Shown here in pieces: positions 42,595 to 50,739 of a stretch of DNA of 64,000 nucleotides. The notes below the pieces were generated by a model. That model was not told the origin of the DNA, searched no databases, and saw nothing but the letters and a program-made list of their open reading frames with translations. The DNA is from Actinospineispora spinosispora DSM 44797. GTDB lineage: Bacteria; Actinomycetota; Actinomycetes; Mycobacteriales; Pseudonocardiaceae. The stretch lies in contig NZ_KE386838.1 of the NCBI RefSeq assembly GCF_000429025.1, positions 175,137-239,136 of the forward strand. Reading direction: 5' to 3'. The translations under genes were made by a program, and so were the position numbers. The stretch's first letter is position 1, and every line of letters begins with the position of its first letter.

Positions 42595-43992
42595 TCAGCC
42601 GCTCCGGTAGGTCTCCAGCAGCCGCAGCCAGATCTCGCTGATCGTCGGATAGGCGGGCACCGCGTGCCACAGCCGGGACAGCGGCACCTCGCCGACGACC
42701 GCGATCGTCGCGGCGTGCAGCAGTTCCGCGACGTCCGGGCCGACGAACGTGACACCGAGCAGCACGTCCCGCTCGGTGTCGACGACCATGCGCGCCTTGC
42801 CGGTGTAGTTCTCGGCGTGCAGGTAGCTGCCCGCGGTCGAGATGTCCAGGTCGACCGTCCGAACTGCGAAGCCCTCCTGCGTGGCCTGTGCCTCGGTGCG
42901 TCCGACGAACGCCAGCTCGGGATCGGTGAACACGACCTGCGGCACCGCGTGGTGGTCGGCCGTGGCGGCGTACTCGCTCCACGGCTCCGGTTCGGCGGTC
43001 TGCCCCTTCGCGCGCGCCACGATCGCCGCGGCGGCGATCCGCGCCTCGTACTTGCCCTGGTGCGTCAGCGGTGCGCGCCCGGTGACGTCACCCGCGCCGT
43101 ACAGCCAGTCGTGGCCCGCAACCCGGCCGGAGTCGTCGACGGTCAGCGGCCCCTTCTCGTCGAGCCCGACCGAGGCGAGCCCCACGTCACTAGTGTTGGG
43201 CCGCCGTCCGGTGGCGATCAGGAACTTGTCCACCCGCAGCTTCTCACCGCCCACCGACAGCACCACGCCGTCGCCGTCCGGCTCGACGGAGTCCAGACCG
43301 GCTTCCAGCCGCACGTCCACACCGTCCGCGCGCAGTCCGTCGACGATCAGCTCACTGGCGATCGGCTCCTGGTTCGGCAGCAGCCGAGGGTCCCGCACCA
43401 GCATCGTGACCTTCGCACCCAGCCGCGCCCAGGCCTGCGCCATCTCGACCCCGACGACACCGCCGCCGAGGACGGCGAGGCTGCCCGGGACCTCGTGCGC
43501 CGACGTCGCATCCCGCGAGTACCAGGGCCGGATGCTGTCCAGACCGGGGATCGGCGGGCTCGTCGGCACGCTGCCGGTGCACACGGCCACCGCGTGCTCG
43601 GCGGTCACGGTCGTCACGGTCCCGTCGGCCGAGGTGACGGACACGGTGCGTTCCCCGGCCACCCGGCCGACGCCGCGCAGCACCGTGATCCCGGCGCCCT
43701 CGGCCCAGCGGACCTGGCCGTCGTCGTGCCAGTGCGCCGCGATCTCGTCCCGGCGGGTCAGCACGGCGGCCGGGTCGTAGGTCGCGGTGACACCCGGCAG
43801 GCGGCGGGCGGCGGCGACCGCGTGACCGGTGCGCAGCAACGCCTTGGACGGCATGCACGCCCAGTAGGAGCATTCGCCGCCGACCAGCTCGGACTCCACG
43901 ATCGCCGCGGTCAGCCCGCCGCGCACCGCGTAGTCGGCGACGTTCTCCCCGACCGGGCCGCCGCCGATCACGATGACGTCGTAGTCGCTCAT
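42595..43992 (-). CDS. Pyridine nucleotide-disulfide oxidoreductase
   Basis: A 465-residue flavoprotein. FAD motif VIGGGPVGENVADYA, redox-active disulfide in GGECSYWACMPSKALLR (C-x4-C, near residues 41-46), NAD(P) motif VLGGGVVGVEMAQAW, second FAD motif DWLYGAGDVTGRAPLTHQ and dimerisation domain with VFTDPELAFVGRTEAQA. The disulfide spacing matches lipoamide dehydrogenase/mercuric reductase relatives, but CSYWAC differs from the usual CxNxGC. The in vivo substrate is unknown. The ATG overlaps the stop of the upstream NAD(P)-binding gene. Confidence 0.9.
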   Translation of the reverse strand: MSDYDVIVIGGGPVGENVADYAVRGGLTAAIVESELVGGECSYWACMPSKALLRTGHAVAAARRLPGVTATYDPAAVLTRRDEIAAHWHDDGQVRWAEGAGITVLRGVGRVAGERTVSVTSADGTVTTVTAEHAVAVCTGSVPTSPPIPGLDSIRPWYSRDATSAHEVPGSLAVLGGGVVGVEMAQAWARLGAKVTMLVRDPRLLPNQEPIASELIVDGLRADGVDVRLEAGLDSVEPDGDGVVLSVGGEKLRVDKFLIATGRRPNTSDVGLASVGLDEKGPLTVDDSGRVAGHDWLYGAGDVTGRAPLTHQGKYEARIAAAAIVARAKGQTAEPEPWSEYAATADHHAVPQVVFTDPELAFVGRTEAQATQEGFAVRTVDLDISTAGSYLHAENYTGKARMVVDTERDVLLGVTFVGPDVAELLHAATIAVVGEVPLSRLWHAVPAYPTISEIWLRLLETYRSG

Positions 43993-44648
43993 GACAGGGC
44001 TCCGTCGACTGCGTCGTCGATCGGTGTGTCGCCGGCCATCAGGTCCAGCACGAGTCCGTCGGATCGCTGGTCGGTCAGCAGCGCGGCCAGCACGGCCGCG
44101 ACGTCCTGCCTGGGCACCGGGTCGTAGTCCAGACCGGGCGGCGCGAGCGCGACCCGGCCGGTGCCCTCGTCGTCGGTGAGCGGACCGGGCCGCAGCACGG
44201 TCAGCGCGATCGACCGCTGCGCGACCTCCACCTCGGCGGCCTTCTTCGCCACCAGGTACGCGGCCCACACCTCGTCGGTGCCCGGCGCGGGCGGTGTGTC
44301 CACCCCGGGCGACGAGATCAGGATGTAGCGCGGCACCCCGGCGGCAACGGCCGCGTCGGCCAGCAGCACCGCCGCCGCCCGGTCGACGGTGTCCTTGCGT
44401 TCCGCGCCGCTGCCCGGTCCCGCACCGGCCGCGAAGACCACCGCGTCCGCGCCTTCCAGGGCCGTGACCAGGTCGTCGGACGAACCGGACTCCAGGTCGA
44501 GTACCTCCGCGCTCGCGCCGGTGTCCGTCACGTCCGCGACATGGTCCGGGTTGCGCACCAGCCCGATGACCTCGTCACCACGCGCGGCGAGCAGACGCTC
44601 CAGCCGCAGCGCGATCTTCCCGTGTCCGCCGGCAATCACTACTCGCAT
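43989..44648 (-). CDS. NAD(P)H-binding protein, atypical SDR
   Basis: A 219-residue Rossmann protein beginning MRVVIAGGHGKIALRLERLL with GGxGxI as the dinucleotide motif, then VVFAAGAGPGSGAERKDTVD, PRYILISSPGV and LTVLRPGPLTDDEGTG. It resembles the YwnB/HSCARG-like SDR group. ATG at 44648 matches the motif position; a longer GTG frame has no support. It is translationally coupled to the flavoprotein reductase downstream, so the two may share a redox function. Confidence 0.88.
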   Translation of the reverse strand: MRVVIAGGHGKIALRLERLLAARGDEVIGLVRNPDHVADVTDTGASAEVLDLESGSSDDLVTALEGADAVVFAAGAGPGSGAERKDTVDRAAAVLLADAAVAAGVPRYILISSPGVDTPPAPGTDEVWAAYLVAKKAAEVEVAQRSIALTVLRPGPLTDDEGTGRVALAPPGLDYDPVPRQDVAAVLAALLTDQRSDGLVLDLMAGDTPIDDAVDGALS

Positions 44649-44757
44649 GCCACGAACGTAGCCCCGCCGCCGCGCGGGCGCCGCGCTCCACGGTGGAACT
44701 GTCACTGATCGGAAAGCTCACCTCGCCCGGTCAGGTGGAAGCAGGCAGGATCGAGCG

Positions 44758-45435
44758 GTGACTGTGCGCGCACTGATCTTCGACGTATTCGGCACCGTGG
44801 TCGACTGGCGGGGCGGGGTGATCCGGGACGGCGAGTCGCTGTCCCGTCCGGACATCGACTGGCCGGCCTTCGCCGACAGGTGGCGCGGTGCGTACCGGCC
44901 GTCGATGGACCGCGTCCGCTCCGGTGAGCTGCCCTGGACCAACCTCGACGGCCTGCACCGCGCCTCGCTGGACGAACTGCTCCCGCAGCTGAGCGAGGAC
45001 GAACGAACCTTCCTGGTGGGGGCATGGCACCGGCTCGACCCGTGGCCCGACTCGGTCGCCGGCCTGACCCGGCTCAAGCAGCGGTTCACCATCTCGCCGC
45101 TGTCCAACGGCCATGTCGCGCTGCTGGTCGACATGGCCAAGCGAGCCGGCCTGCCGTGGGACCTCGTGCTGTCCGCGGAGCTGGTCCGCGCCTACAAACC
45201 GGACCCGGCGACCTACCTGTCCGCGCCTGCCTTCCTGGGCCTGGAGCCGGGCGAAGTGATGATGGTGGCCGCCCACCTGGACGACCTCATGGCCGCCCGC
45301 GCCGCCGGCCTCCGCACCGCCTACATCCGTCGGCCCCATGAGTGGGGTCCCGACGGATCAGCCCCAGAGCCGGGCCCGGACGACAAACTGGACCACGTGG
45401 CCGACTCGATCACCGCGCTAGCCGATATCCTCTAG
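44758..45435 (+). CDS. Haloacid dehalogenase-like hydrolase (type II HAD)
   Basis: A 225-residue HAD protein. The nucleophile Asp is in ALIFDVFGTVVDW, motif II Ser in ISPLSNGH, Lys in AYKPDPATYL and the acidic motif in MVAAHLDDLMAARAAG. This matches L-2-haloacid dehalogenase-type HADs, although many act on other phospho- or halo-substrates. Start GTG at 44758. It is divergent from the NAD(P)-binding gene. Confidence 0.88.
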   Translation: MTVRALIFDVFGTVVDWRGGVIRDGESLSRPDIDWPAFADRWRGAYRPSMDRVRSGELPWTNLDGLHRASLDELLPQLSEDERTFLVGAWHRLDPWPDSVAGLTRLKQRFTISPLSNGHVALLVDMAKRAGLPWDLVLSAELVRAYKPDPATYLSAPAFLGLEPGEVMMVAAHLDDLMAARAAGLRTAYIRRPHEWGPDGSAPEPGPDDKLDHVADSITALADIL

Positions 45436-45689
45436 GCCTGTTCCGCGCGGAGTTTTTCCGTGACCACCCCGGCTCGCGCAAGCGCTCGCTGGGGTACTCC
45501 CAGAAAAACAAGCTCCTTCGTCGCCGGGCGCGCGCTTGTTGTTCCCTTGAGAGCCGCCGCCCGGCTTGAGAGCCTGGTTGCGGACATCCAGTACGCCGGC
45601 CTTCGCCGGAACTCCTTCTCCAGACTCGCGGAGCCGGCTCTGCTGTCGCCGGGTTGGGCTCAGGACAGCTCGGCCGATCGACCATGAAG

Positions 45690-45705
45690 CGTTTCACGTG
45701 GAACA
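45690..45705. other. parS-like centromere site
   Basis: CGTTTCACGTGGAACA matches the bacterial parS consensus TGTTTCACGTGAAACA at 14 of 16 positions; the central TTTCACGTGGAAC form is accepted by actinobacterial ParB. It is the only such match found by eye in the window. Origin-proximal clustering of parS fits the adjoining pknB block. Confidence 0.6.
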
Positions 45706-46021
45706 TCAGACCTGGGTGCGTGAGCCCACGACCAGCGTCTATCGCCTCGACGTCTTCCGCGAGCCGCACGAGGGCGACACCTGGATCTGCCGCCGCGATC
45801 CAGCGATCCGCATGCCGTACGCGGAGATCATCCGCCGCACACCCGACGGCATCCCGTACCTGACCCCGGAGATCGCCCTGCTGTTCAAGGCGAAGGGCGA
45901 CCGCGCGAAGGACCAGATCGACTACGAGCGTATGGAGCCGCTGCTCACCGACACCGAACGCGGGTGGCTGCTCACGACCGTCGCCGCGGTCCACCCCGGC
46001 CACCCCTGGCTGACCGGTTAA
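45706..46021 (+). pseudogene. Aminoglycoside-adenylyltransferase-like nucleotidyltransferase remnant
   Basis: The C-terminal half of a PF10706-like nucleotidyltransferase: VYRLDVFREPHEGDTWICRR, then RTPDGIPYLTPEIALLFKAK and AVHPGHPWL. The N-terminal part with the metal-binding nucleotidyl site is missing. The preceding 254 bp (45436-45689) has no gene and no recognisable 5' portion. The stop overlaps the convergent MetE-like gene by 4 bp. Confidence 0.65.
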
Positions 46022-47136
46022 CCCCAGATCTCGGCCGCTGTCTCGACGACCAGGGTGAGCTTGGCGACCTGCTCCTCCAGCGTCAGCGCGTTGCCCTCGA
46101 CGGTGGAGGAGAAGCCGCACTGCGGGGACAGGCACAGCTGGTCCAGCGGCACGAACTTCGATGCTTCCTCCACCCGACGTTTCAGCGCGTCCTTGGACTC
46201 CAGCTCGGCGCGTTTCGTGGTCACCAACCCGAGCACGACCTGCTTGCCAGGCGGCACGAACCGCAGCGGTTCGAACCCGCCGGAGCGTTCGTCGTCGAAC
46301 TCGCAGAAGAAGCCGTCGACGTCCAGCTCGCCGAACAGCGCCTCGGCGACGAAGTCGTAGCCACCCTCGGCCGCCCACGACGAGCGATAGTTGCCCCGGC
46401 ACACGTGTGTGGTGATGCGCATGTCGGCTGGCCGGTCGGTGATCGCGGCGTTGATCTGCCGGATGTACCGCAGGTGCTGGTGCTCGGCGTCCTCGCCCTT
46501 CTCGGTCATCATGGCGCGCTGCGCCGGGTCGTTGAGGTACGCGAGGCTGGTGTCGTCGAACTGCAGGTACCGACAGCCCAGCTCGCCGATCGCCCGCACC
46601 TGCGCGGCGTAGGCGGCGGACAGATCGGCCCAGAACTGGTCGACGTCCGGGTAGACGCCGCGATCGACCGCGGCGGTGCCACCCCGGTAGTGGACCATGC
46701 TGGGCGACGGGATCGTCAGCTTCGGTACGGCCGTCGTGGTCCGGCCGGCGAGATAGCTGAAGTCGTCGCCGAAGATCGGGTGTTCCAGCCGGACCGGGCC
46801 GCGCACCGCGAGCCCGGCCGAGGTGAACGCGTCCTCGCTGGTCGCGTTGTGCATCCGGACACGGATCTGCTCGTCGGTCTTCTCGATGCCGCCGAGCTGG
46901 TAGATGAAGTCCATGTGCCACGACGTGCGGCGGAACTCCCCGTCAGTGGCCGCGCCCAGCCCGATTCGTTCCTGCAGCGCGACGACCTCGGTGATCGTCT
47001 CGTCCTCGACGGCGCGTAGCTCCTCGGCGGTGAGGTCACCCTCGGCGTGCGCCGCGCGGGCGGCGATCAGCGCGGGTGGGCGCAGCAGGCTGCCCACGTG
47101 GTCGGCACGGAACGGGGGTGCTGTCGACACTGACAT
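46018..47136 (-). CDS. Cobalamin-independent methionine synthase-like protein (MetE C-terminal, YxjG type)
   Basis: A 372-residue UROD/MetE-like barrel: PPFRADHVGSLLRPPAL, ATDGEFRRTSWHMDF, YLQFDDTSLAYLND, THVCRGNYRSSW and LCLSPQCGFSSTVEGN. The zinc-site His/Cys (THVC) and late Cys (PQCGFSS) are present. It lacks the folate-binding N-terminal half of full MetE, as in YxjG/YxjH proteins, which use alternative methyl donors. It is divergent from the MOSC gene. Confidence 0.9.
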   Translation of the reverse strand: MSVSTAPPFRADHVGSLLRPPALIAARAAHAEGDLTAEELRAVEDETITEVVALQERIGLGAATDGEFRRTSWHMDFIYQLGGIEKTDEQIRVRMHNATSEDAFTSAGLAVRGPVRLEHPIFGDDFSYLAGRTTTAVPKLTIPSPSMVHYRGGTAAVDRGVYPDVDQFWADLSAAYAAQVRAIGELGCRYLQFDDTSLAYLNDPAQRAMMTEKGEDAEHQHLRYIRQINAAITDRPADMRITTHVCRGNYRSSWAAEGGYDFVAEALFGELDVDGFFCEFDDERSGGFEPLRFVPPGKQVVLGLVTTKRAELESKDALKRRVEEASKFVPLDQLCLSPQCGFSSTVEGNALTLEEQVAKLTLVVETAAEIWG

Positions 47137-47169
47137 GCATCGAAACTAGCGCCGCCTACGCTTGCCGGC

Positions 47170-47895
47170 ATGTCCGTGTTGCTGTCGGTCAACGTGGGGA
47201 AGCCGAAGCCGACCACGCACTCGTCGGTCGGCATGACCGCGATCGACAAGCAGGCGGTGTCCGGGCCGGTCGAGATCGCCGATCCGGGTCCGAAGGGTGT
47301 CGGCGGCAGCGGTCTGGCCGGCGACGCGGTCTGTGACCTGAGCTTTCACGGCGGCTCCGACCAGGCCGCCTACGCCTACGCGCGCGAGGACCTGGACTCC
47401 TGGCAGTCCGAGATGGGCAGGCCGCTGCCGGCCGGTGTGTTCGGCGAGAACCTCACGACGCTCGGTCTGGACATCACCGAGGCGCTGATCGGCGAGCGCT
47501 GGCGCATCGGCGAGACGTGTGTCCTGGAGGTGACGGCGCCGCGCATCCCGTGTCGGACGTTCGCCGCGTGGCTGACCGAGAAGGGCTGGGTCCGCAGGTT
47601 CGTGGCGCGCGGCGTTCCCGGCGCCTATCTGCGGGTGATCACTCCCGGTCCGGTGGCGGCGGGCGACCGGCTGGACGTCGTGTTGCGCCCCGGCCACGAG
47701 GTGACGATCGGCCTGGCGTTCAGGGCGATGACCACGGAACAGCACCGCCTGCCGTCACTCCTGGCAGCCGAACCCGCCCTGAGCACGACCCTCCGCACCC
47801 GCATCCACCGCCGCATCCCTCCCGACACGAATGTGGCTTTAGGGACGTTGACCGTCCCTAAAGCCACATTCGTGTCACCGGGTAGTGGCGGATAG
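47170..47895 (+). CDS. MOSC domain protein (YiiM-like)
   Basis: A 241-residue protein with SFHGGSDQAAYAYAREDLD, VFGENLTTLGLDITEALIGE, LEVTAPRIPCRTFAAW (the conserved sulfur-carrier cysteine) and GAYLRVITPGPVAAGD. YiiM-type MOSC proteins reduce or bind hydroxylated and N-oxide substrates via molybdenum cofactor. The last 20 or so codons (NVALGTLTVPKATFV) are encoded by the hairpin at 47824-47876, and the 3' end overlaps the convergent MFS gene by 21 bp. Confidence 0.88.
   Translation: MSVLLSVNVGKPKPTTHSSVGMTAIDKQAVSGPVEIADPGPKGVGGSGLAGDAVCDLSFHGGSDQAAYAYAREDLDSWQSEMGRPLPAGVFGENLTTLGLDITEALIGERWRIGETCVLEVTAPRIPCRTFAAWLTEKGWVRRFVARGVPGAYLRVITPGPVAAGDRLDVVLRPGHEVTIGLAFRAMTTEQHRLPSLLAAEPALSTTLRTRIHRRIPPDTNVALGTLTVPKATFVSPGSGG
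47824..47876. repeat. GTGGCTTTAGGGACG hairpin, 24-bp perfect arms
   Basis: GACACGAATGTGGCTTTAGG then GACG, loop TTGAC, then the exact complement. It lies entirely within the 3' coding end of the MOSC gene and adjoins the end of the convergent MFS gene, the position of a bidirectional terminator. Confidence 0.92.
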
Positions 47896-49170
47896 CGGGT
47901 GTGCTTTCTCGTCGCGGGGCAGGCGCCAGGCCACGATCGCGGTCAGCGCCAGCACGATCGGCAGCGCGCCGACCAGGATGAACGTCGGCCGGATGCCGAT
48001 GCTCTCGCCGACCGGCCCGGCCAGCGCCATGGACACCGGCATCAACGCGAGTGACACGAAGAAGTCGAGGCTGGACACCCGCCCGAGCAGCCGCGTCGGC
48101 ACCCGTCGCTGCAGCAGCGTCCCCCAGATGACCAGTGCGGCGGCGTTGGTGACGCCGTCGACGAACGTCACCGCTGCCATCACCCACACCCGGTCGGTGA
48201 TCCCGATGAGCGCCATCGGGATCGCGCCGCCGCCCCACAGCAGCAACATCACGGTGAGGTACCGCCGGGGCAGCCGCCAGGACGCCATCAGCACCGATCC
48301 CAGCACCCCACCGACGCCGTACGCGGCGAGCACGAACGCGTAGTCCTTGGGCCCGCCGCTGGCGGAGATGTCCCGAACGGCGAACGGCAGCAGCACTTCG
48401 AGCGGCCCGACCAGCAGCGTCACGTACAGGATCGAGAAGGCCAGCGTGGCGAACAGCCACCCGGTGCGGAACAGGAACGTGAACCCCTCGCGCAGCTGCC
48501 GCAACACGGACTCGTCGTCCCCGGGCCCCTCGGCCACCGGCGCTTCCGGCTTCATGAACAGCAGGAACACCAGCGCGAGACCGTAGGCGAGCGCCGCGAC
48601 CCCGAACGCAGCTCCCGGCATGAACACGGCGACCAGCGCACCGGCCGCCGCGGGCCCCAGTGCCTGCTGGGCCACCGGCCGGAGCGACCCCTCCACCCCG
48701 TTGGCGGCCAGCAGCTCGTCCGGATGCAACAGCGAGGGCAGCATCGCCGAGTAGGCGGGGAAGTAGAACGCCTCGGCGGCACCGAGCGCGAAGGCGACGA
48801 TCACGAGCTGCCAGAACTGCAGCCATCCGGCCAGCGCCAACACTCCGGCGAGCCCCGCGCCGACCACCCGAACGAGCTCGACGATCCGAAGCAGCCGCTG
48901 CCGGGACATCCGATCAGCGGCGACGCCACCCACCAGCGCACTCAGCACCACACCGATGCTCGACGAGGTGGCCACGACGGAAAGCCGAGCGGGCCCGCCA
49001 CCCCACGCCATGACCTGGAACACCACGGCGACCAGCCACAACCCGCTGGCGAACAGCGACATGGCCATCGACCCGGTGAGCATCCGGTACTCCCGCCGCC
49101 GAAACGGCCGAAGCGCCTTGGGCCACGCCCGAACCTGCTCCCCCGAGTACTCCACAGCACCATTTGTCAC
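47875..49170 (-). CDS. Major facilitator superfamily transporter
   Basis: About 431 residues with twelve predicted spans (SMAMSLFASGLWLVAVVFQV, VVATSSSIGVVLSALVGGVA, GYIA-like loop VAADRMSRQRLL, LPVSMALAGPVGESIG region). The pattern resembles the MFS-3/enterobactin-exporter-like drug efflux group. Start GTG at 49170 is favoured; GTG at 49152 is an alternative. No regulator lies beside it. Substrate unknown. Confidence 0.88.
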   Translation of the reverse strand: MTNGAVEYSGEQVRAWPKALRPFRRREYRMLTGSMAMSLFASGLWLVAVVFQVMAWGGGPARLSVVATSSSIGVVLSALVGGVAADRMSRQRLLRIVELVRVVGAGLAGVLALAGWLQFWQLVIVAFALGAAEAFYFPAYSAMLPSLLHPDELLAANGVEGSLRPVAQQALGPAAAGALVAVFMPGAAFGVAALAYGLALVFLLFMKPEAPVAEGPGDDESVLRQLREGFTFLFRTGWLFATLAFSILYVTLLVGPLEVLLPFAVRDISASGGPKDYAFVLAAYGVGGVLGSVLMASWRLPRRYLTVMLLLWGGGAIPMALIGITDRVWVMAAVTFVDGVTNAAALVIWGTLLQRRVPTRLLGRVSSLDFFVSLALMPVSMALAGPVGESIGIRPTFILVGALPIVLALTAIVAWRLPRDEKAHPLSATTR

Positions 49171-49244
49171 CCGAACCCCGACCAGAATCAACCGAGTTTC
49201 GCCCCACCCACCACCTCGCCTGCGCACGTGCCGCTGGAACACCC

Positions 49245-49306
49245 TGCACACCTACGTGCTGCGTCGCACATGTCCGGACATGTGCGACGCAGCACGTAGG
49301 TGTGCA
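49245..49306. repeat. Perfect 62-bp palindrome, CACGTAG/TGCGACGC family
   Basis: Two exact 31-bp arms without loop: TGCACACCTACGTGCTGCGT continues to the TGTCC/GGACA centre and then reverses. It differs from the 23443-23506 copy at only a few positions. It lies between the divergent... minus-strand MFS start and the 3' end of the enoyl-CoA hydratase gene. Confidence 0.95.
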
Positions 49307-49343
49307 AAGTCGCGCTGGGGCACGCGCCAACGCCCGCGAAGGG

Positions 49344-50138
49344 TCAGCGTCCCTCCCACTGAGGCGACCGACGCTCGGCGGCGGCAGCCCGGCCCTCGAC
49401 GGCGTCCGAGGTCGCCCCCACCACCCGCCGCATCGTCTCGCCGAACCGAATCGCGTCGGTCATCGGCAGATCAGCGGTCCGAACGGCAACCTCCTTGATG
49501 GCCCGAGCAGCCAACGGAGCCCCTTGAACCAGCCGCTCGGCGAGCGAACGGGCCGAGGACATCAACGACGAATGAGGCACCACCCACCCGGCGAGACCGA
49601 TCTCGTGAGCCCGGGCGGCATCGATCCGGTCCCCGGTCAGCAGCAGCTCCATCGCGTACTGCCAGTTGATCTTCCGTGGTAGCCGGATCGCACCCACGAT
49701 CGTCGGAATCCCCAGCTTGACCTCGGGAAACCCGAACGTCGCCTGCTCACTGGCGATCACGAAATCACACCAGGTGACCAGCGTGAAGCCGTACCCGATG
49801 CAATGCCCGTTGACCGCCGCGATGACCGGTTTGAAGATCTCCCAGCCGCTCTCGAAGGAGTTGACCGTCGGCCGTTCCCAGAACGTTCCAGCGAAGTCAC
49901 CGGTCGGGTCACCGGAGCCCCGCAGGTCGGCGCCCGCGCAGAACGCCCGTCCCTCACCGGTCACGATGCCGACCCAGGCGTCCTCGTCGTCCCGGAACCG
50001 GGAGAACGCGGCGTTCAGCGCCTGGCGCATCGCGCCGTCGATCGCGTTGAGCCGCTCGGGGCGGTTGTAGGTGATCGTGGCAACGTGCCCGTCCAGCTCG
50101 TACCGGACCAACTGGTTGTCTTCCTCGCTGCTGCTCAC
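49344..50138 (-). CDS. Enoyl-CoA hydratase/isomerase family protein
   Basis: A 264-residue crotonase-fold enzyme: VRYELDGHVATITYNRPERL, oxyanion-hole strings GRAFCAGADLRGSGD and AVNGHCIGYGFTLVTWCD, FGFPEVKLGIPTIVGAIRL. The residues corresponding to the two hydratase glutamates read Glu in FPEVKLG, while the other is not obvious, so isomerase or hydrolase activity is possible. GTG at 50138. Its neighbour on the other strand is an ASCH-domain gene. Confidence 0.88.
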   Translation of the reverse strand: MSSSEEDNQLVRYELDGHVATITYNRPERLNAIDGAMRQALNAAFSRFRDDEDAWVGIVTGEGRAFCAGADLRGSGDPTGDFAGTFWERPTVNSFESGWEIFKPVIAAVNGHCIGYGFTLVTWCDFVIASEQATFGFPEVKLGIPTIVGAIRLPRKINWQYAMELLLTGDRIDAARAHEIGLAGWVVPHSSLMSSARSLAERLVQGAPLAARAIKEVAVRTADLPMTDAIRFGETMRRVVGATSDAVEGRAAAAERRSPQWEGR

Positions 50139-50169
50139 GCACGGGACGCTAGCGGCAATAATGGGCCCG

Positions 50170-50739
50170 ATGTTGTTCCAACAACGGTTCTGGTCGGGGA
50201 TCCGCGACGGCTCGGTGACCGTCGCGTACCGGCGCTGGGACCAGGAGCGGGTCGTGGCCGGGCGTCGGCACCGGGTCGCCGGCGGCATGATCGAGATCGA
50301 CGACATCCGCGAGGTCGACGAGGCGTCGATCACCGACGCGGACGCGGTACGAGCCGGCTACCCGGACGCCCGGTCCTGCCGCGAGGATCTGCGCGGCGAC
50401 GCCGATCGGCTGTTCCGCATCACCTTCCACGACACCGGCGAGGACCCGAGGACGGCGCTCGCGGCCGACGGTGAGCTCTCCGACCAGCAGCGCGCCGAGC
50501 TGGACCGCAGGCTCGCCCGTCTCGATGCGGCCAGCACACACGGCCCGTGGACGGCCGCCACCCTCGACCTGATCGCCGCCCGTCCAGGAGTGCGGGCGGG
50601 CGACCTCGCGGCCGAGCTCGGCAGGGAACGCGAGCCGTTCAAGATCGATGTGCGCAAGCTGAAGAACCTCGGGCTGACGCTCAGCCTGGAGGTCGGTTAC
50701 CGCCTGTCGCCGCGAGGCGAGGCCTACCGTGCCCGGTAG
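50170..50739 (+). CDS. ASCH-domain protein
   Basis: A 189-residue protein whose first 75 residues match the ASCH fold (MLFQQRFWSGIRDGSVTVAY, then HRVAGGMIEIDDIREVDEAS), a domain linked to RNA binding or nucleic-acid modification. The C-terminal half looks like a winged-helix segment (TLDLIAARPGVRAGDLAAEL, then KIDVRKLKNLGLTLSLEVGY). ATG at 50170 is used; ATG at 50161 is also in frame. It overlaps the next gene by 11 bp. Confidence 0.78.
   Translation: MLFQQRFWSGIRDGSVTVAYRRWDQERVVAGRRHRVAGGMIEIDDIREVDEASITDADAVRAGYPDARSCREDLRGDADRLFRITFHDTGEDPRTALAADGELSDQQRAELDRRLARLDAASTHGPWTAATLDLIAARPGVRAGDLAAELGREREPFKIDVRKLKNLGLTLSLEVGYRLSPRGEAYRAR

Noticed and set aside
45436..45689. Possible small gene or mobile-element fragment before the nucleotidyltransferase remnant
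   Set aside because: No frame has a ribosome site, consistent codon bias or recognisable motif, and no terminal inverted repeats or target duplications are visible.
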